27,411 nucleotides of DNA from Campylobacter sp. (lineage in GTDB: Bacteria > Campylobacterota > Campylobacteria > Campylobacterales > Campylobacteraceae), in NCBI RefSeq assembly GCF_020024835.1, contig NZ_JAHHTD010000018.1:1-27411 (forward strand), read 5' to 3'. Positions 8,453 to 16,692 of this stretch are shown here, piece by piece (position 1 is the first letter of the stretch; each line of letters begins with the position of its first letter). The translations under genes were made by a program, and so were the position numbers. The notes under the pieces were generated by a model. The model was given only the letters and a program-made list of their open reading frames with translations, was not told the origin of the DNA and did no database searches.

Positions 8453-9664
8453 TCAATCTACTTTTTTAAATATCACACAACCATTAGTCCCACCAAATCC
8501 AAAAGAATTACTCATAACCACATTTAAGTCGCGTTTTATTGACATATTTGAAACATAGTCTAAATCACAATTTTCATCAGTGCTTGTTTGATTAATAGTT
8601 GGAGGAATAATACCTTGCTTTAATGCCATTAAAGAAATCACTGCCTCAATAGCACCCGCAGCTCCTAAACAATGTCCAATTTGTCCTTTTGTAGAACTAA
8701 CTAACGGAACTTTATCTTTAAACAATTCTTTAATAGCAGCCGTTTCATTTCTATCATTTGCAGGAGTTGAGGTTCCATGTGCGTTAATATAATCAATGTT
8801 TATATTTCCAGCCATTTTTAAAGCTTTTTTCATAGCACGCAAAGGCCCTTCTAATGTTGGAGATGTGATATGATTAGCATCAGCACTCTCACCATATCCG
8901 ATTAATTCAGCATAAATTTTTGCTCCACGCTTTTTTGCTACCTCATACTCTTCTAAAACTAAAGCTCCAGCGCCCTCTCCCATAACAAATCCATCTCTTT
9001 CTTTGTCAAAGGGCCTTGAAGCTTTTGATGGTTCATCATTTCTAGTAGAAAGTGCTTTCATTGCAGCAAATCCACCAATACCCACAGCACAAATTGCTGC
9101 TTCAGCTCCAACAACAAGCATTCTATCTGCATTACCTAAAACTATACTTTTATATGCCTCACCTATAGCATGAGTTCCAGCAGCACACGCTGTTACACAA
9201 GATATATTTGGACCTTGTAATCCATGTTCAATAGAAATTATCCCTCCAAGCATATTTACTAATGCTGACGGGATAAAAAAAGGAGAAATTTTACGAGGTC
9301 CTCGTTCTGAACAAATAACAGAATTTTTTTCAATATTTGGCAATCCACCTATTCCTGCAGCTGAAACTACTCCAAATTCCTCTTTATCTATATCATCAAA
9401 TTTAGCATCTTCCATAGCTTCCTTTGCAGCTTTGATACCTAGCTGTATAAAACGATCTATTTTTTTAACTTCTTTAGCATCACAAACACTCAAAGGATCG
9501 AAATTTTTTACCTCAGCAGCAATTTGAACTGGAAATTCAGAAGCGTCAAAAAGAGTAATTTTATCAACACCACTTCTGCCTTCGCAAATAGCCTTAAATG
9601 AACTATCTTTATCTAATCCAAGGGCGTTAATCATTCCTAAACCTGTTATTACAACGCGTTTCAA
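8453..9664 (-). CDS. fabF: 3-oxoacyl-ACP synthase II (KAS II)
   Basis: Condenses malonyl-ACP with acyl-ACP in chain elongation. The thiolase-fold protein has the complete Cys-His-His triad: C160 in SCVTACAAG, H296 in NAHGTSTP and H331 in GQIGHCLGAAGA; the glycine-rich SFGFGGTNG motif is at 388-396. At 403 residues it is slightly shorter than the E. coli enzyme. The start codon is TTG: AAGGAG lies seven bases upstream, and the protein then begins MKRVVITGLG, as the family does. It sits between acpP (30-base gap) and accA. Confidence 0.96.
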   Translation of the reverse strand: MKRVVITGLGMINALGLDKDSSFKAICEGRSGVDKITLFDASEFPVQIAAEVKNFDPLSVCDAKEVKKIDRFIQLGIKAAKEAMEDAKFDDIDKEEFGVVSAAGIGGLPNIEKNSVICSERGPRKISPFFIPSALVNMLGGIISIEHGLQGPNISCVTACAAGTHAIGEAYKSIVLGNADRMLVVGAEAAICAVGIGGFAAMKALSTRNDEPSKASRPFDKERDGFVMGEGAGALVLEEYEVAKKRGAKIYAELIGYGESADANHITSPTLEGPLRAMKKALKMAGNINIDYINAHGTSTPANDRNETAAIKELFKDKVPLVSSTKGQIGHCLGAAGAIEAVISLMALKQGIIPPTINQTSTDENCDLDYVSNMSIKRDLNVVMSNSFGFGGTNGCVIFKKVD

Positions 9665-9694
9665 CCCGTTCTCCTTAAAAATTTTAAAAAATAA

Positions 9695-9928
9695 TTACTT
9701 TTGAAGATTATCAATGTAATTTACAACATCTTCTATTTTTACAAGTTTTTCAGCATCACTATCTGGAATTTCTACATCAAATTTTTCTTCTAAAGCCATT
9801 ACCAATTCAACAACATCTAAAGAATCAGCACCTAAATCTTCAATAATTTTTGATTCCATTTTCACCGTATCTTCATCAACGCTTAATTGCTCAACTACAA
9901 CTGCTCTAACATCATCAAAAGTTGCCAT
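9695..9928 (-). CDS. acpP: Acyl carrier protein
   Basis: 77-residue acidic carrier that holds growing acyl chains on a phosphopantetheine arm. The attachment serine is S36 in GADSLDVVEL, which is strongly conserved. The whole protein is the usual four-helix ACP with an acidic helix II. AGGAG precedes the ATG. It is the first gene of the acpP-fabF-accA operon. The enzyme that loads the arm, AcpS, is encoded elsewhere in this window (22036-22386). Confidence 0.97.
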   Translation of the reverse strand: MATFDDVRAVVVEQLSVDEDTVKMESKIIEDLGADSLDVVELVMALEEKFDVEIPDSDAEKLVKIEDVVNYIDNLQK

Positions 9929-9959
9929 TTGTATCTCCTAAAATTAAAAAATAAGCTAT

Positions 9960-9965
9960 ATTCTA
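9960..9965 (-). promoter_or_regulatory. Probable -10 box for acpP-fabF-accA
   Basis: TAGAAT on the minus strand, preceded by TTG, lies 31 bases before the acpP ATG. It is the best -10 match in the 135-base gap between acpP and the end of the MmgE/PrpD operon. No FabR- or FadR-like site is recognisable. Confidence 0.4.
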
Positions 9966-10035
9966 CAATAAAAAAATAAATTTCTCATTTAAAAAACTAA
10001 AGATTATTACAAAAATTTAATTATCTATATTGAAA

Positions 10036-10062
10036 AAGCTTATTTTTACAAAAAATAAGCTT
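10036..10062 (-). terminator. Rho-independent terminator of the five-gene catabolic operon
   Basis: Perfect 12-bp inverted repeat AAGCTTATTTTT / AAAAATAAGCTT with a three-base loop, starting two bases after the MmgE/PrpD stop codon. In the minus-strand transcript it is followed by a run of U (TTTTTC). It separates the operon from acpP. Confidence 0.8.
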
Positions 10063-10063
10063 G

Positions 10064-11404
10064 CTAAAAATCAAAACAACTTAAATTTTCTAAATTTTGA
10101 ATATTTTCAACTAATTCTTCGGCCTTTTCTAAAGAAAATGCTATAGTAGCATTAGAAAGGAATTTGTCTTTTAATTCATAAAAATTTAAAGGATTATCAA
10201 AATTTCCTTTATTAATCAATACATCTTTTTTGATTATTCTTCCATCATCTAAAATAGCCTCCAAATGGCCTGGAAAGTATTTAGGAAAACCGCTAGATTT
10301 TTTCTTTTCGTAGCTAATTTTTTTAGCAAATTCTATCAAATTAGTTCTATTTAGATCTTCATAAGATTTTAAAGTAATCTTGCCATCAAAAAAAGCCAAG
10401 GCTATTAAAAATGGCATAGAAAATTTTGCCGCATAGGCACTTTCTGGTATGTATTTTGCTTCGATTGGATCACATATAAAAGAAATTGGCACCTCATCTA
10501 CAAAACAATGTATGCTTTTAATATTTTCTGCTTTTAAGCCATCATTTTTCAAACTTATAGCACAATCAATAAATCCATGTGCAAAATGACAACTTGGATA
10601 AGGCTTTAATGACACTTGCATTACTTGCCAAATTTCATTTAATCCTTTGCAAAGTTCATTTTTATCACACTCATTTTCTAAACCAAAAGTTCTAAAGATA
10701 TTATCTCTTCCTTCAAATATACTCAAAGGACCGCTCATATTAGCTTTTGCAAAATTCGCCACTAAAATTCCATTTTTTAAAGCATTAGCTACGTGTAAAA
10801 CTTTAGAATTAGATCCATTAGATAAAAACTCATTTATTCCACTTGCAAAACTTCCTGCTAAACCCAAAGCATTAATAATTTGCTCTTTATTTAAATCAAG
10901 CAAAATGCAACTTGCAGCCACACTACCAAAAATTCCCGCTATAGCTGTAGTATGAAAACCGCGTTTGTGAAAACTTCCTTTACTAGCTATACCTACCCTA
11001 GCAGCAATTTCCCAACCTACAATAAAAGCTTTTAAAACTTTTTTTCCACTATCACAAACATTAAATCCATAAGTTAAACATAATGGAGTTAAAATCGCAC
11101 TAGCATGTAAAATAGCTTCAGTATGAGTATCATCAAAATCAAGAGCATGAGCTGCAATGGCATTTGTCATCGCAGCATAAATTACATCAAGCTTTTTATC
11201 TTCACCCCAAATTTTTTTACTAGGATTGGTGCTTAAAGCTTCAAAAGCTTTAATTGCATTTAGCACACAAGTTTCATTTTTAGCAGCTAAAGCCGTTCCT
11301 AATGTATCAAGCATAAGTTCTTTTGCTCTTTGTTTCACTTCACTAGGAATAATTTCATAATCTAAATTTATAATAAAATCAGCTAATTTTTCACTTAAAT
11401 ACAT
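10064..11404 (-). CDS. MmgE/PrpD family protein (dehydratase, decarboxylase or epimerase)
   Basis: 446-residue intact member of the MmgE/PrpD superfamily, which includes 2-methylcitrate dehydratase, cis-aconitate decarboxylase and iminodisuccinate epimerase. All act at a carbon next to a carboxylate by proton abstraction. Conserved features are HALDFDDTHTEAILH (86-100), H151 in KRGFHTTA, K201 in SNSKVLH, and KPYPSCHFAHG (267-277); these match the His/Lys active-site positions I recall for cis-aconitate decarboxylase. No other 2-methylcitrate-cycle gene is nearby, so a PrpD role is unlikely. Next to a fumarase-superfamily lyase, an epimerase role as in iminodisuccinate or EDDS catabolism is the better guess. 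It is the last gene of the operon, six bases after the lyase, with an AAGG site. Confidence 0.85.
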   Translation of the reverse strand: MYLSEKLADFIINLDYEIIPSEVKQRAKELMLDTLGTALAAKNETCVLNAIKAFEALSTNPSKKIWGEDKKLDVIYAAMTNAIAAHALDFDDTHTEAILHASAILTPLCLTYGFNVCDSGKKVLKAFIVGWEIAARVGIASKGSFHKRGFHTTAIAGIFGSVAASCILLDLNKEQIINALGLAGSFASGINEFLSNGSNSKVLHVANALKNGILVANFAKANMSGPLSIFEGRDNIFRTFGLENECDKNELCKGLNEIWQVMQVSLKPYPSCHFAHGFIDCAISLKNDGLKAENIKSIHCFVDEVPISFICDPIEAKYIPESAYAAKFSMPFLIALAFFDGKITLKSYEDLNRTNLIEFAKKISYEKKKSSGFPKYFPGHLEAILDDGRIIKKDVLINKGNFDNPLNFYELKDKFLSNATIAFSLEKAEELVENIQNLENLSCFDF

Positions 11405-11410
11405 AGTTTT

Positions 11411-12775
11411 TTACCTTAAAATTTCAGCATTAGCAATTTTTTCTAAAAATTCATCTACTAATTTTGGTGCATAACCTACATAAGTGGTAGCATCCATTAA
11501 AATATCAATATCTTTTTCGCTTAAAACCTTGCTTACACGCTCATCTTCTAATAAAACCTCTTTAAAAGTTTTATGATTTTCTATACCTCTCATAGCATTT
11601 TCATATACAATTTCATGTGCATGTTGCTTACCATAACAATCACTCAAAGCAAACATAACTCGCTCTGCTAGCACAAAACCATCAAGGGTATCAAGGTTTT
11701 TTAGCATTTTGTCTTTTTTAACTTCTAAATCATCAAAGACAAATTTCATATTAGCTAATACCACAGAAAGCATTAAAAAAATTTCTGGTAAAAGTTTCCA
11801 CTCCATTTTCCAAACTTGACCATCTCTTTCATGTTCGTGTCTTTCTATATCGCTAATAATGGCTATATTTGCTCTTAAAGCATTACTCACTGTTACTGCA
11901 TTTTCGCTTACAGCAGGATTTCTTTTATGCGGCATAGTAGAGCTTCCTACTTGTCCTTTACCAAAAGGTTCAGCAATTTCATCAATTTCATTGTGTGCTA
12001 AAATTAAAAGTTGATGTGCAATTTTATTAAAAGTTGCATTAATATTACCCAAAACATAACCAAGCTCTATAAAACGATCTCTTGCTGGTTGCCAAGAGAT
12101 ATCAGGCACTTTTAAACCTAAACTTTCTAAAGTAAGTTTTTCTACCTCATCAGCTTTATCACTTAAACTAGCTTTAGTTCCTACTGCACCTACGATTAAT
12201 CCTACATACAATCTCTTTTCAAGCTCATTAATTCTTTCATAATGGCGGTTTAATTCGCTAAGCCAAATTGAAACTTTATGTCCAAAAGTTATAGGTAAAG
12301 CTTGTAAAGCTAAAGTTCTTCCCATCATAGCAGTATTTTTATGTTCTTTTGCAATTTTTGCTAAATTTTTAGCTATATCTTTTAAATCTTGCTTGATTAA
12401 ATTCATTGCTTCTTTAAACTGCAAAACAATGCCTGTATCGATGATATCTTGAGTGGTTACACCAAAATGCACGTATTCTCCAAAACCATTTTCACAAGCT
12501 TTTTCTAAACCACGCACAGTAGGAACTAAGGGATGTTTAGTTTTTTTAAATTCAGCAAAAATAAAATCCATATCCATAAATTTATAATGAGCTTTTTTAG
12601 CTATTTCTATAGCTGCTTCTTGAGGGATAATGCCTAATTTTGCTTGAGCATTTGCTAAAGCAGCTTCTACATCAAGCCATTTTTGAATTCTATTTTCTTC
12701 ACTAAAAATAGCTCTCATTGCAGGGGTGCTCCAAGAATCTTGAAGCAATCTCATATCAAATACACTCACACCCAT
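11411..12775 (-). CDS. Fumarase/aspartase-superfamily lyase (PurB/PcaB-like)
   Basis: 454-residue lyase of the superfamily that eliminates fumarate from substituted succinates. The signature loop GSSTMPHKRNPA (277-288) supplies the catalytic serine, and HFGVTTQD (103-110) is the second conserved region. The motif HEHERDGQVWKMEW (313-326) is closer to the 3-carboxymuconate cycloisomerase/unclassified lyase clade than to true adenylosuccinate lyase, so I do not call it PurB. Likely products are fumarate plus an amine or thiol; S-(2-succino) lyase, iminodisuccinate lyase and EDDS lyase are known activities in the superfamily. It starts three bases after the preceding stop, and its AAAGGA site overlaps that stop codon. 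The substrate is inferred from context only. Confidence 0.85.
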   Translation of the reverse strand: MGVSVFDMRLLQDSWSTPAMRAIFSEENRIQKWLDVEAALANAQAKLGIIPQEAAIEIAKKAHYKFMDMDFIFAEFKKTKHPLVPTVRGLEKACENGFGEYVHFGVTTQDIIDTGIVLQFKEAMNLIKQDLKDIAKNLAKIAKEHKNTAMMGRTLALQALPITFGHKVSIWLSELNRHYERINELEKRLYVGLIVGAVGTKASLSDKADEVEKLTLESLGLKVPDISWQPARDRFIELGYVLGNINATFNKIAHQLLILAHNEIDEIAEPFGKGQVGSSTMPHKRNPAVSENAVTVSNALRANIAIISDIERHEHERDGQVWKMEWKLLPEIFLMLSVVLANMKFVFDDLEVKKDKMLKNLDTLDGFVLAERVMFALSDCYGKQHAHEIVYENAMRGIENHKTFKEVLLEDERVSKVLSEKDIDILMDATTYVGYAPKLVDEFLEKIANAEILR

Positions 12776-12778
12776 ATT

Positions 12779-13948
12779 TTATCCTTTAAAATTAATTCTT
12801 TCAAATGCTTGTTTTAAATCTTGAATTAAGTCTTTACTATCTTCAAGTCCTATATGAAACCTTACAAAAGGGCCTCTAAGGCTCCAATTAGTAGCTGTTC
12901 TTGGTGGAGTAGTAACCGTAGCTAAGCTCTCATACCCACCCCAGCTTGCACCGATTGAAAAATACTCTAAATCATCGACAAATTTAATAGCCTGTTCTTT
13001 AGAAATACCATCTGCAAATTCAATCGTTACCATACCATTAGCACCTTTATGATCACGCATAAATACATCATAATTTAGATGAGTTTTTAATTTTGGATAA
13101 AAAATTGTTTTAACTTCTTTTCTATTTTGTAAAAACTCTACTATTTCATCTGCACTTTTTTCATGGGCTTTCATTCTTATATCTAAAGTTCTCATACCAC
13201 GAAGTACTAAATAAGCATCATCAGGACTTGTTGTAAATCCTAAAGCTTCAGGTAATTTGTCAAAATTTTTCCATTCTTTCTCATTAACTACTACTATACC
13301 CATAGTAACATCAGAATGTCCGCTTAAATACTTAGTAGCAGCAATAACTGAAATATCTACTCCAAGCTCAAGTGGGTTTAAAAAATATCCACTTGAATAA
13401 GTATTATCAATTGCTACTGGAATATTATATTTATGTGCTATTTCACAAAGTTTTGGTAAATCTATAATTTCATAAAGTATAGAACCTGGACTTTCACAAA
13501 GAATTAATTTTGTATTAGATTTAATTTTTTCTTCTACATCAGTTGCATCAGCTTTTAAAAAATCAATTTCTATACCCATTTTAGTTAAAAACAAATCGCA
13601 AATTGTTCTAACAGGCCCATAAATAGCATCAGTAATTAAAAAATGTGCATCTTTACTAGCATAATTTAAAAGCACCATAGCTAATGCTGCAAGTCCTGTT
13701 GGAAAAAGTTGTGCCCTATAGCCACCTTCAAGTTCGCAAATTAATTTTTCAAGTTCAAAATTAGTAGAAGTTCCTCTAGCACCATAGCTTAAAACACGAT
13801 CTGTTTTTCTTAACTCGCGGTATTTTTGCCAAGTAGAGTGATCTTTAAAAAGTATGGTTGATGCACGCATTAAAGTTGGATTAACCGGTCTTACTTCAGT
13901 ATTTTGATCTCCTCTTCCTAGATGGATTAATTTAGTTTTATTATTCAT
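12779..13948 (-). CDS. metC: Cystathionine beta-lyase-like PLP enzyme
   Basis: 389-residue Cys/Met-metabolism PLP enzyme (fold type I). The PLP lysine is K206 in AATKYLSGHSDV; D181 in AIDNTY would hold the pyridine nitrogen, and Y110 in IYGPV would stack on the ring. Subgroup features, including SYGARGTST (54-62), fit the MetC beta-lyase branch, which cleaves C-S bonds to release pyruvate, ammonia and a thiol through an aminoacrylate intermediate. Placement in this operon, not with methionine genes, suggests a catabolic substrate such as cysteine or an S-linked amino acid, but ordinary cystathionine cleavage remains possible. AAGGAG precedes the ATG; the gap to the transporter gene is 12 bases. 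Confidence 0.88.
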   Translation of the reverse strand: MNNKTKLIHLGRGDQNTEVRPVNPTLMRASTILFKDHSTWQKYRELRKTDRVLSYGARGTSTNFELEKLICELEGGYRAQLFPTGLAALAMVLLNYASKDAHFLITDAIYGPVRTICDLFLTKMGIEIDFLKADATDVEEKIKSNTKLILCESPGSILYEIIDLPKLCEIAHKYNIPVAIDNTYSSGYFLNPLELGVDISVIAATKYLSGHSDVTMGIVVVNEKEWKNFDKLPEALGFTTSPDDAYLVLRGMRTLDIRMKAHEKSADEIVEFLQNRKEVKTIFYPKLKTHLNYDVFMRDHKGANGMVTIEFADGISKEQAIKFVDDLEYFSIGASWGGYESLATVTTPPRTATNWSLRGPFVRFHIGLEDSKDLIQDLKQAFERINFKG

Positions 13949-13960
13949 TTTGACTCCTTC

Positions 13961-15394
13961 TTATAAATAAATATAAGTCATAATTACATTAACAATAGCA
14001 GCCACAAGCATAGGAATGGCCGTTCTTTTTACTACTTGTAATGGATTTACTTTAGCCATAGCTGAAATTGCTAAAATAGCTGGTGCAATAGGCGAAACAC
14101 ATCTACCAAAACCTGTCATAATTTGAATTGGTGCTATCATAGTTATAGTTTCAACTTCAAAAGATTTTGCTATATTTGGAATAAGTGGTGCAAAAGAGAA
14201 AAATGCCGCATTTCCTGAACCCATTAAAAATGCACACACAGCAAGTAAAATTGAAACCGCTACAATAATAGCAAGCACACCAAAACCTGCATCTTTTGCA
14301 AAATTTATTAAAGTATCTACAAAACCAACCGATAAAAGCCCGCTTGCAAAAACTTGACCACAAACAATTAAAGAAACGGTGATTACAAACAAATGTCCCA
14401 TACCCTTAAAAAATACCATAATTGAATTTAAAGTATCAATCAAACTTCTATAGCGTATGATTTCAAAAAGAATTGCTATAAAAGTTGATATCATCATTGC
14501 AACTGGCACATTCATTCTAATTGCAGTAGATGAAGCCATTTTAATTTCTTCTATAGTACTAAGTCCTATTAAAACCATAATACTATCTAGCACACTACTA
14601 AAACCTAAAATCAATACTAAAGGTATAATAGGTAAAATAGCATAAACTCTAGGTGGTTTTTTGAATTCTTCGCTTTTATCGCACTTTTCTAAATTTTCAA
14701 TATCATCACGATTAAATGTAAAATTTTCTTTTTTATCAAAATATTTTGCACAAAAATAAATTGCAACACCTACCATTACAATAATAGGAATCGTTACAGG
14801 AAGTTGATAATGCACAAAATACACCGCAGGATCAATTTCAGCAGTTTTTGCGGCTAAAATAACATTGCCACTACCTGGTCCATGGTCAATATATTGACAT
14901 ATAGCAATGATAGAAAGCGCTGAAAGCTTAGAAACACCCGATCGCACTAAAATAGGATATATCGTAACCATAAGCAAAAGTGCTAAACCTGCATGCGAAG
15001 GTATAAAAAGCACTAAAAACTGAATTACAAAATATGAAACAAGTAATAAAGTATAAGGTGATTTTACAGCATTTAAAGGCCGTTCAAACACTTTAAACAA
15101 AGCATAACTTGCACCTACATGATCCATATAGGCTGAAAATCCCGCTATACACATCAAAGTAAGCCCAAGTCCTGATAAGGTCTTTGACATTGTAACATTT
15201 ACTACTTGGAAAATATCAAAAAAATTTAAATGTAAAGATTGTTTTTCACTAATAATAGGAGAAAGTCCAAAAATTCCTGCTAAAGCTAGCAAGAATAAAC
15301 CACTTAAAAGCAACGCCATATGGGCGTTGATTTTTTTATAAAGCATAAAAATAAGTAATACTGCAGAACATCCTGCACAAGATAAACCAAACAT
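13961..15394 (-). CDS. dcuC: DcuC-family C4-dicarboxylate carrier
   Basis: 477-residue inner-membrane carrier with about 12-13 hydrophobic segments. Conserved stretches are FIPSHAGLALLLMV, CQYIDHGPGSGNVILAAKTA, and the C-terminal LMGSGNAAFFSFAPLIP and GRCVSPIAPAILAIS motifs, as in the DcuC (anaerobic C4-dicarboxylate carrier C) family, whose members import or exchange succinate and fumarate. A charged loop near residues 220-245 divides the halves. In this operon it could bring in a succinyl-amino acid or release fumarate/succinate; the substrate is not readable from sequence. It starts three bases after the RidA-family stop, and the AAAGGA site overlaps that stop. From memory, the equivalent in C. 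jejuni NCTC 11168 is a pseudogene; here it is intact. Confidence 0.88.
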   Translation of the reverse strand: MFGLSCAGCSAVLLIFMLYKKINAHMALLLSGLFLLALAGIFGLSPIISEKQSLHLNFFDIFQVVNVTMSKTLSGLGLTLMCIAGFSAYMDHVGASYALFKVFERPLNAVKSPYTLLLVSYFVIQFLVLFIPSHAGLALLLMVTIYPILVRSGVSKLSALSIIAICQYIDHGPGSGNVILAAKTAEIDPAVYFVHYQLPVTIPIIVMVGVAIYFCAKYFDKKENFTFNRDDIENLEKCDKSEEFKKPPRVYAILPIIPLVLILGFSSVLDSIMVLIGLSTIEEIKMASSTAIRMNVPVAMMISTFIAILFEIIRYRSLIDTLNSIMVFFKGMGHLFVITVSLIVCGQVFASGLLSVGFVDTLINFAKDAGFGVLAIIVAVSILLAVCAFLMGSGNAAFFSFAPLIPNIAKSFEVETITMIAPIQIMTGFGRCVSPIAPAILAISAMAKVNPLQVVKRTAIPMLVAAIVNVIMTYIYL

Positions 15395-15397
15395 GCT

Positions 15398-15760
15398 TTA
15401 TCCTTTATGAGCAATAACCTCTATCTCCACCTTTGCTCCTTTAGGAAGATCTTTTACCGCAAAAGCACTTCTTGCAGGATATGGAGCTACGAGAAATTCA
15501 GCATAAATTTCATTAAATGCTACAAAATCATCGATATTTGCTAAAAAGCAAGTTGTTTTAATTACATTGCTAAAATTAAGATTATTTTCTTCTAAAATAG
15601 CCTTAATATTTAATAATGATTGTCTTGTTTGTTCTTTTACATCTTCACTTTCTATATTTCCACTTTGTGGATTAATAGGAAGTTGCCCTGAAATAAATAA
15701 TAAACCATTAGCTTCTTTATAAGCTGAATATGGTCCTATAGCCTTTGGATAATTTGCCAT
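15398..15760 (-). CDS. RidA-family enamine/imine deaminase
   Basis: 120-residue YjgF/YER057c/UK114 protein. RidA hydrolyses reactive enamines/imines such as 2-aminoacrylate, released by PLP enzymes, to 2-oxo acids and ammonia. Key residues are present: R97 in YPARSAF and E112 in KVEIEVIA, at the 15-residue spacing of R105/E120 in E. coli RidA. I start it at MANYPKAIGPYS, which has AAAGGAG upstream; the frame stays open for 21 more codons, but those run through the promoter. It is the first gene of the five-gene operon. Pairing with a cystathionine beta-lyase-like enzyme two genes on makes an aminoacrylate-clearing role likely. Confidence 0.92.
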   Translation of the reverse strand: MANYPKAIGPYSAYKEANGLLFISGQLPINPQSGNIESEDVKEQTRQSLLNIKAILEENNLNFSNVIKTTCFLANIDDFVAFNEIYAEFLVAPYPARSAFAVKDLPKGAKVEIEVIAHKG

Positions 15761-15784
15761 ATATACTCCTTTGTTTAAATAAAA

Positions 15785-15845
15785 TATTGATACAATATTA
15801 TCATCATAATAATAAATTGTCAATATTTTTTATTATGATAATATT
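15785..15845. repeat. Nested inverted repeats around the operon promoter (candidate operators)
   Basis: An 11-bp perfect repeat, AATATTATCAT (15794-15804) and ATGATAATATT (15835-15845), brackets the -10 and -35 boxes. A second, imperfect pair, TATTGATACAAT (15785-15796) and ATTGTCAATA (15816-15825), differs only by two extra bases in the left arm; its right arm covers the -35. They are placed as sites for the divergent YheO-type regulator at 15922. AT-richness makes some of this matching possible by chance. Confidence 0.45.
15795..15823 (-). promoter_or_regulatory. Strong sigma-70 promoter of the ridA-dcuC-metC-lyase-MmgE operon
   Basis: On the minus strand a perfect TTGACA (15823-15818) is followed after 17 bases by TAATAT (15800-15795), the latter extended by TGA. 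The ATG is 34 bases further on. A consensus -35 with ideal spacing is unusual in Campylobacter and suggests a strong promoter held down by a repressor. Confidence 0.75.
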
Positions 15846-15889
15846 TTTTTATCGTTATAAGCATTAACAACTTTAATAAAAATATTTTG

Positions 15890-15895
15890 TAAAAT
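15890..15895 (+). promoter_or_regulatory. Probable -10 box for the first YheO-type regulator
   Basis: TAAAAT preceded by TTTTG lies 26 bases before the regulator ATG. The surrounding ATTTTGTAAAAT recalls the half-site ATTTTGTAGTAAAAT found in front of the paralogous regulator at 20762. Confidence 0.35.
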
Positions 15896-15921
15896 AATAA
15901 AAAATTAAAAAAGGTTAAATT

Positions 15922-16590
15922 ATGGATAAACAACAAAAAGAATTATTTATTAAACTTACTCAATTTTTAGGGCAAGTACTTGGAAAACAATATGAAATAG
16001 TTTTTCATGTAATTTCAAATGAAGGTTCTTATATAGCAGCTATTGCAAATAATCACATTAGCGGAAGAACAATTAATTCTCCATTAACTTCTTTTGCAAG
16101 CAAACTCATACAAGAAAAAGAATACTTAAATAAAGATTTTTTGTGTGATTATAAAGCAAAGGTTGGTAAATCTAAAATTGTTGCTGGATCAACTTTTTTC
16201 ATTAAAAATCAAAATAAAATCGTAGGAATTTTATGTATAAATCACGATACTACAGAGCTTAGAAAATCTATTAGCAAGATTATAGAACTTGAGAAAATCA
16301 ATGATTTTAGTGATTTATTAGATATTCACAATCAAAATAATATAAATTTACATGATATGAGCAATATAGAAACACTTAGCTATTCTATAGAAGATATCTT
16401 AGCAGAAAATATAGATTTAAAATACTTAAATTCAGGATATAACTTAAGCACTGAACAAAAAGATGAGATTATTAAAAAATTACATTCAAGGGGAATTTTT
16501 AATATCAAAGGAAGCATACCTATAGTTGCTAAGTCGCTAAATATATCTGAACCTAGTGTTTATAGATATTTACAAAAACTTAAAAAATAA
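15922..16590 (+). CDS. YheO/DauR-type PAS-HTH regulator, copy 1
   Basis: 222-residue transcription regulator. Residues 1-120 form a YheO-like PAS_6 sensor domain (YEIVFHVISNEGSYIAAIANNHISGR; SGSTFFIK-like segment; LCINHDTT), and residues about 165-222 a DauR-type HTH with NISEPSVYRYLQKLKK as recognition helix. Relatives include DauR of D-arginine catabolism and C. jejuni Cj1387c. It is divergent from the RidA-led operon across 161 bases, the classic position for a local regulator, and is expected to sense that pathway's substrate. AAAGG lies seven bases before the ATG. It is clearly paralogous to the regulator at 20762-21421, sharing for instance NHIS, RTINSPLT, GSTFFIK, LCINHD, FNIKG and ISEPSVYR. 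Confidence 0.88.
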   Translation: MDKQQKELFIKLTQFLGQVLGKQYEIVFHVISNEGSYIAAIANNHISGRTINSPLTSFASKLIQEKEYLNKDFLCDYKAKVGKSKIVAGSTFFIKNQNKIVGILCINHDTTELRKSISKIIELEKINDFSDLLDIHNQNNINLHDMSNIETLSYSIEDILAENIDLKYLNSGYNLSTEQKDEIIKKLHSRGIFNIKGSIPIVAKSLNISEPSVYRYLQKLKK

Positions 16591-16692
16591 TAACACCAAT
16601 AACTAATACTTAAATTACAAATTTATCCATTATAAACGTGATGTGTTTTGCTTATTTATTTGAAAAAACTCTAGCAAAAAATGTTATGAAAG

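Noticed and set aside
10647..10955. 102-codon plus-strand frame inside the MmgE/PrpD gene
   Set aside because: Antisense shadow of a well-supported gene; low-complexity Lys/Ser/Leu composition and no ribosome site.
11411..12775. Calling the lyase PurB
   Set aside because: The HERDGQVWKMEW region and the catabolic operon context do not fit housekeeping adenylosuccinate lyase, and C. jejuni PurB lies elsewhere as I recall.
14457..14645. 62-codon plus-strand frame, with a similar minus-strand one at 14157-14363
   Set aside because: Both lie wholly inside the intact DcuC-type gene in other frames, without ribosome sites.
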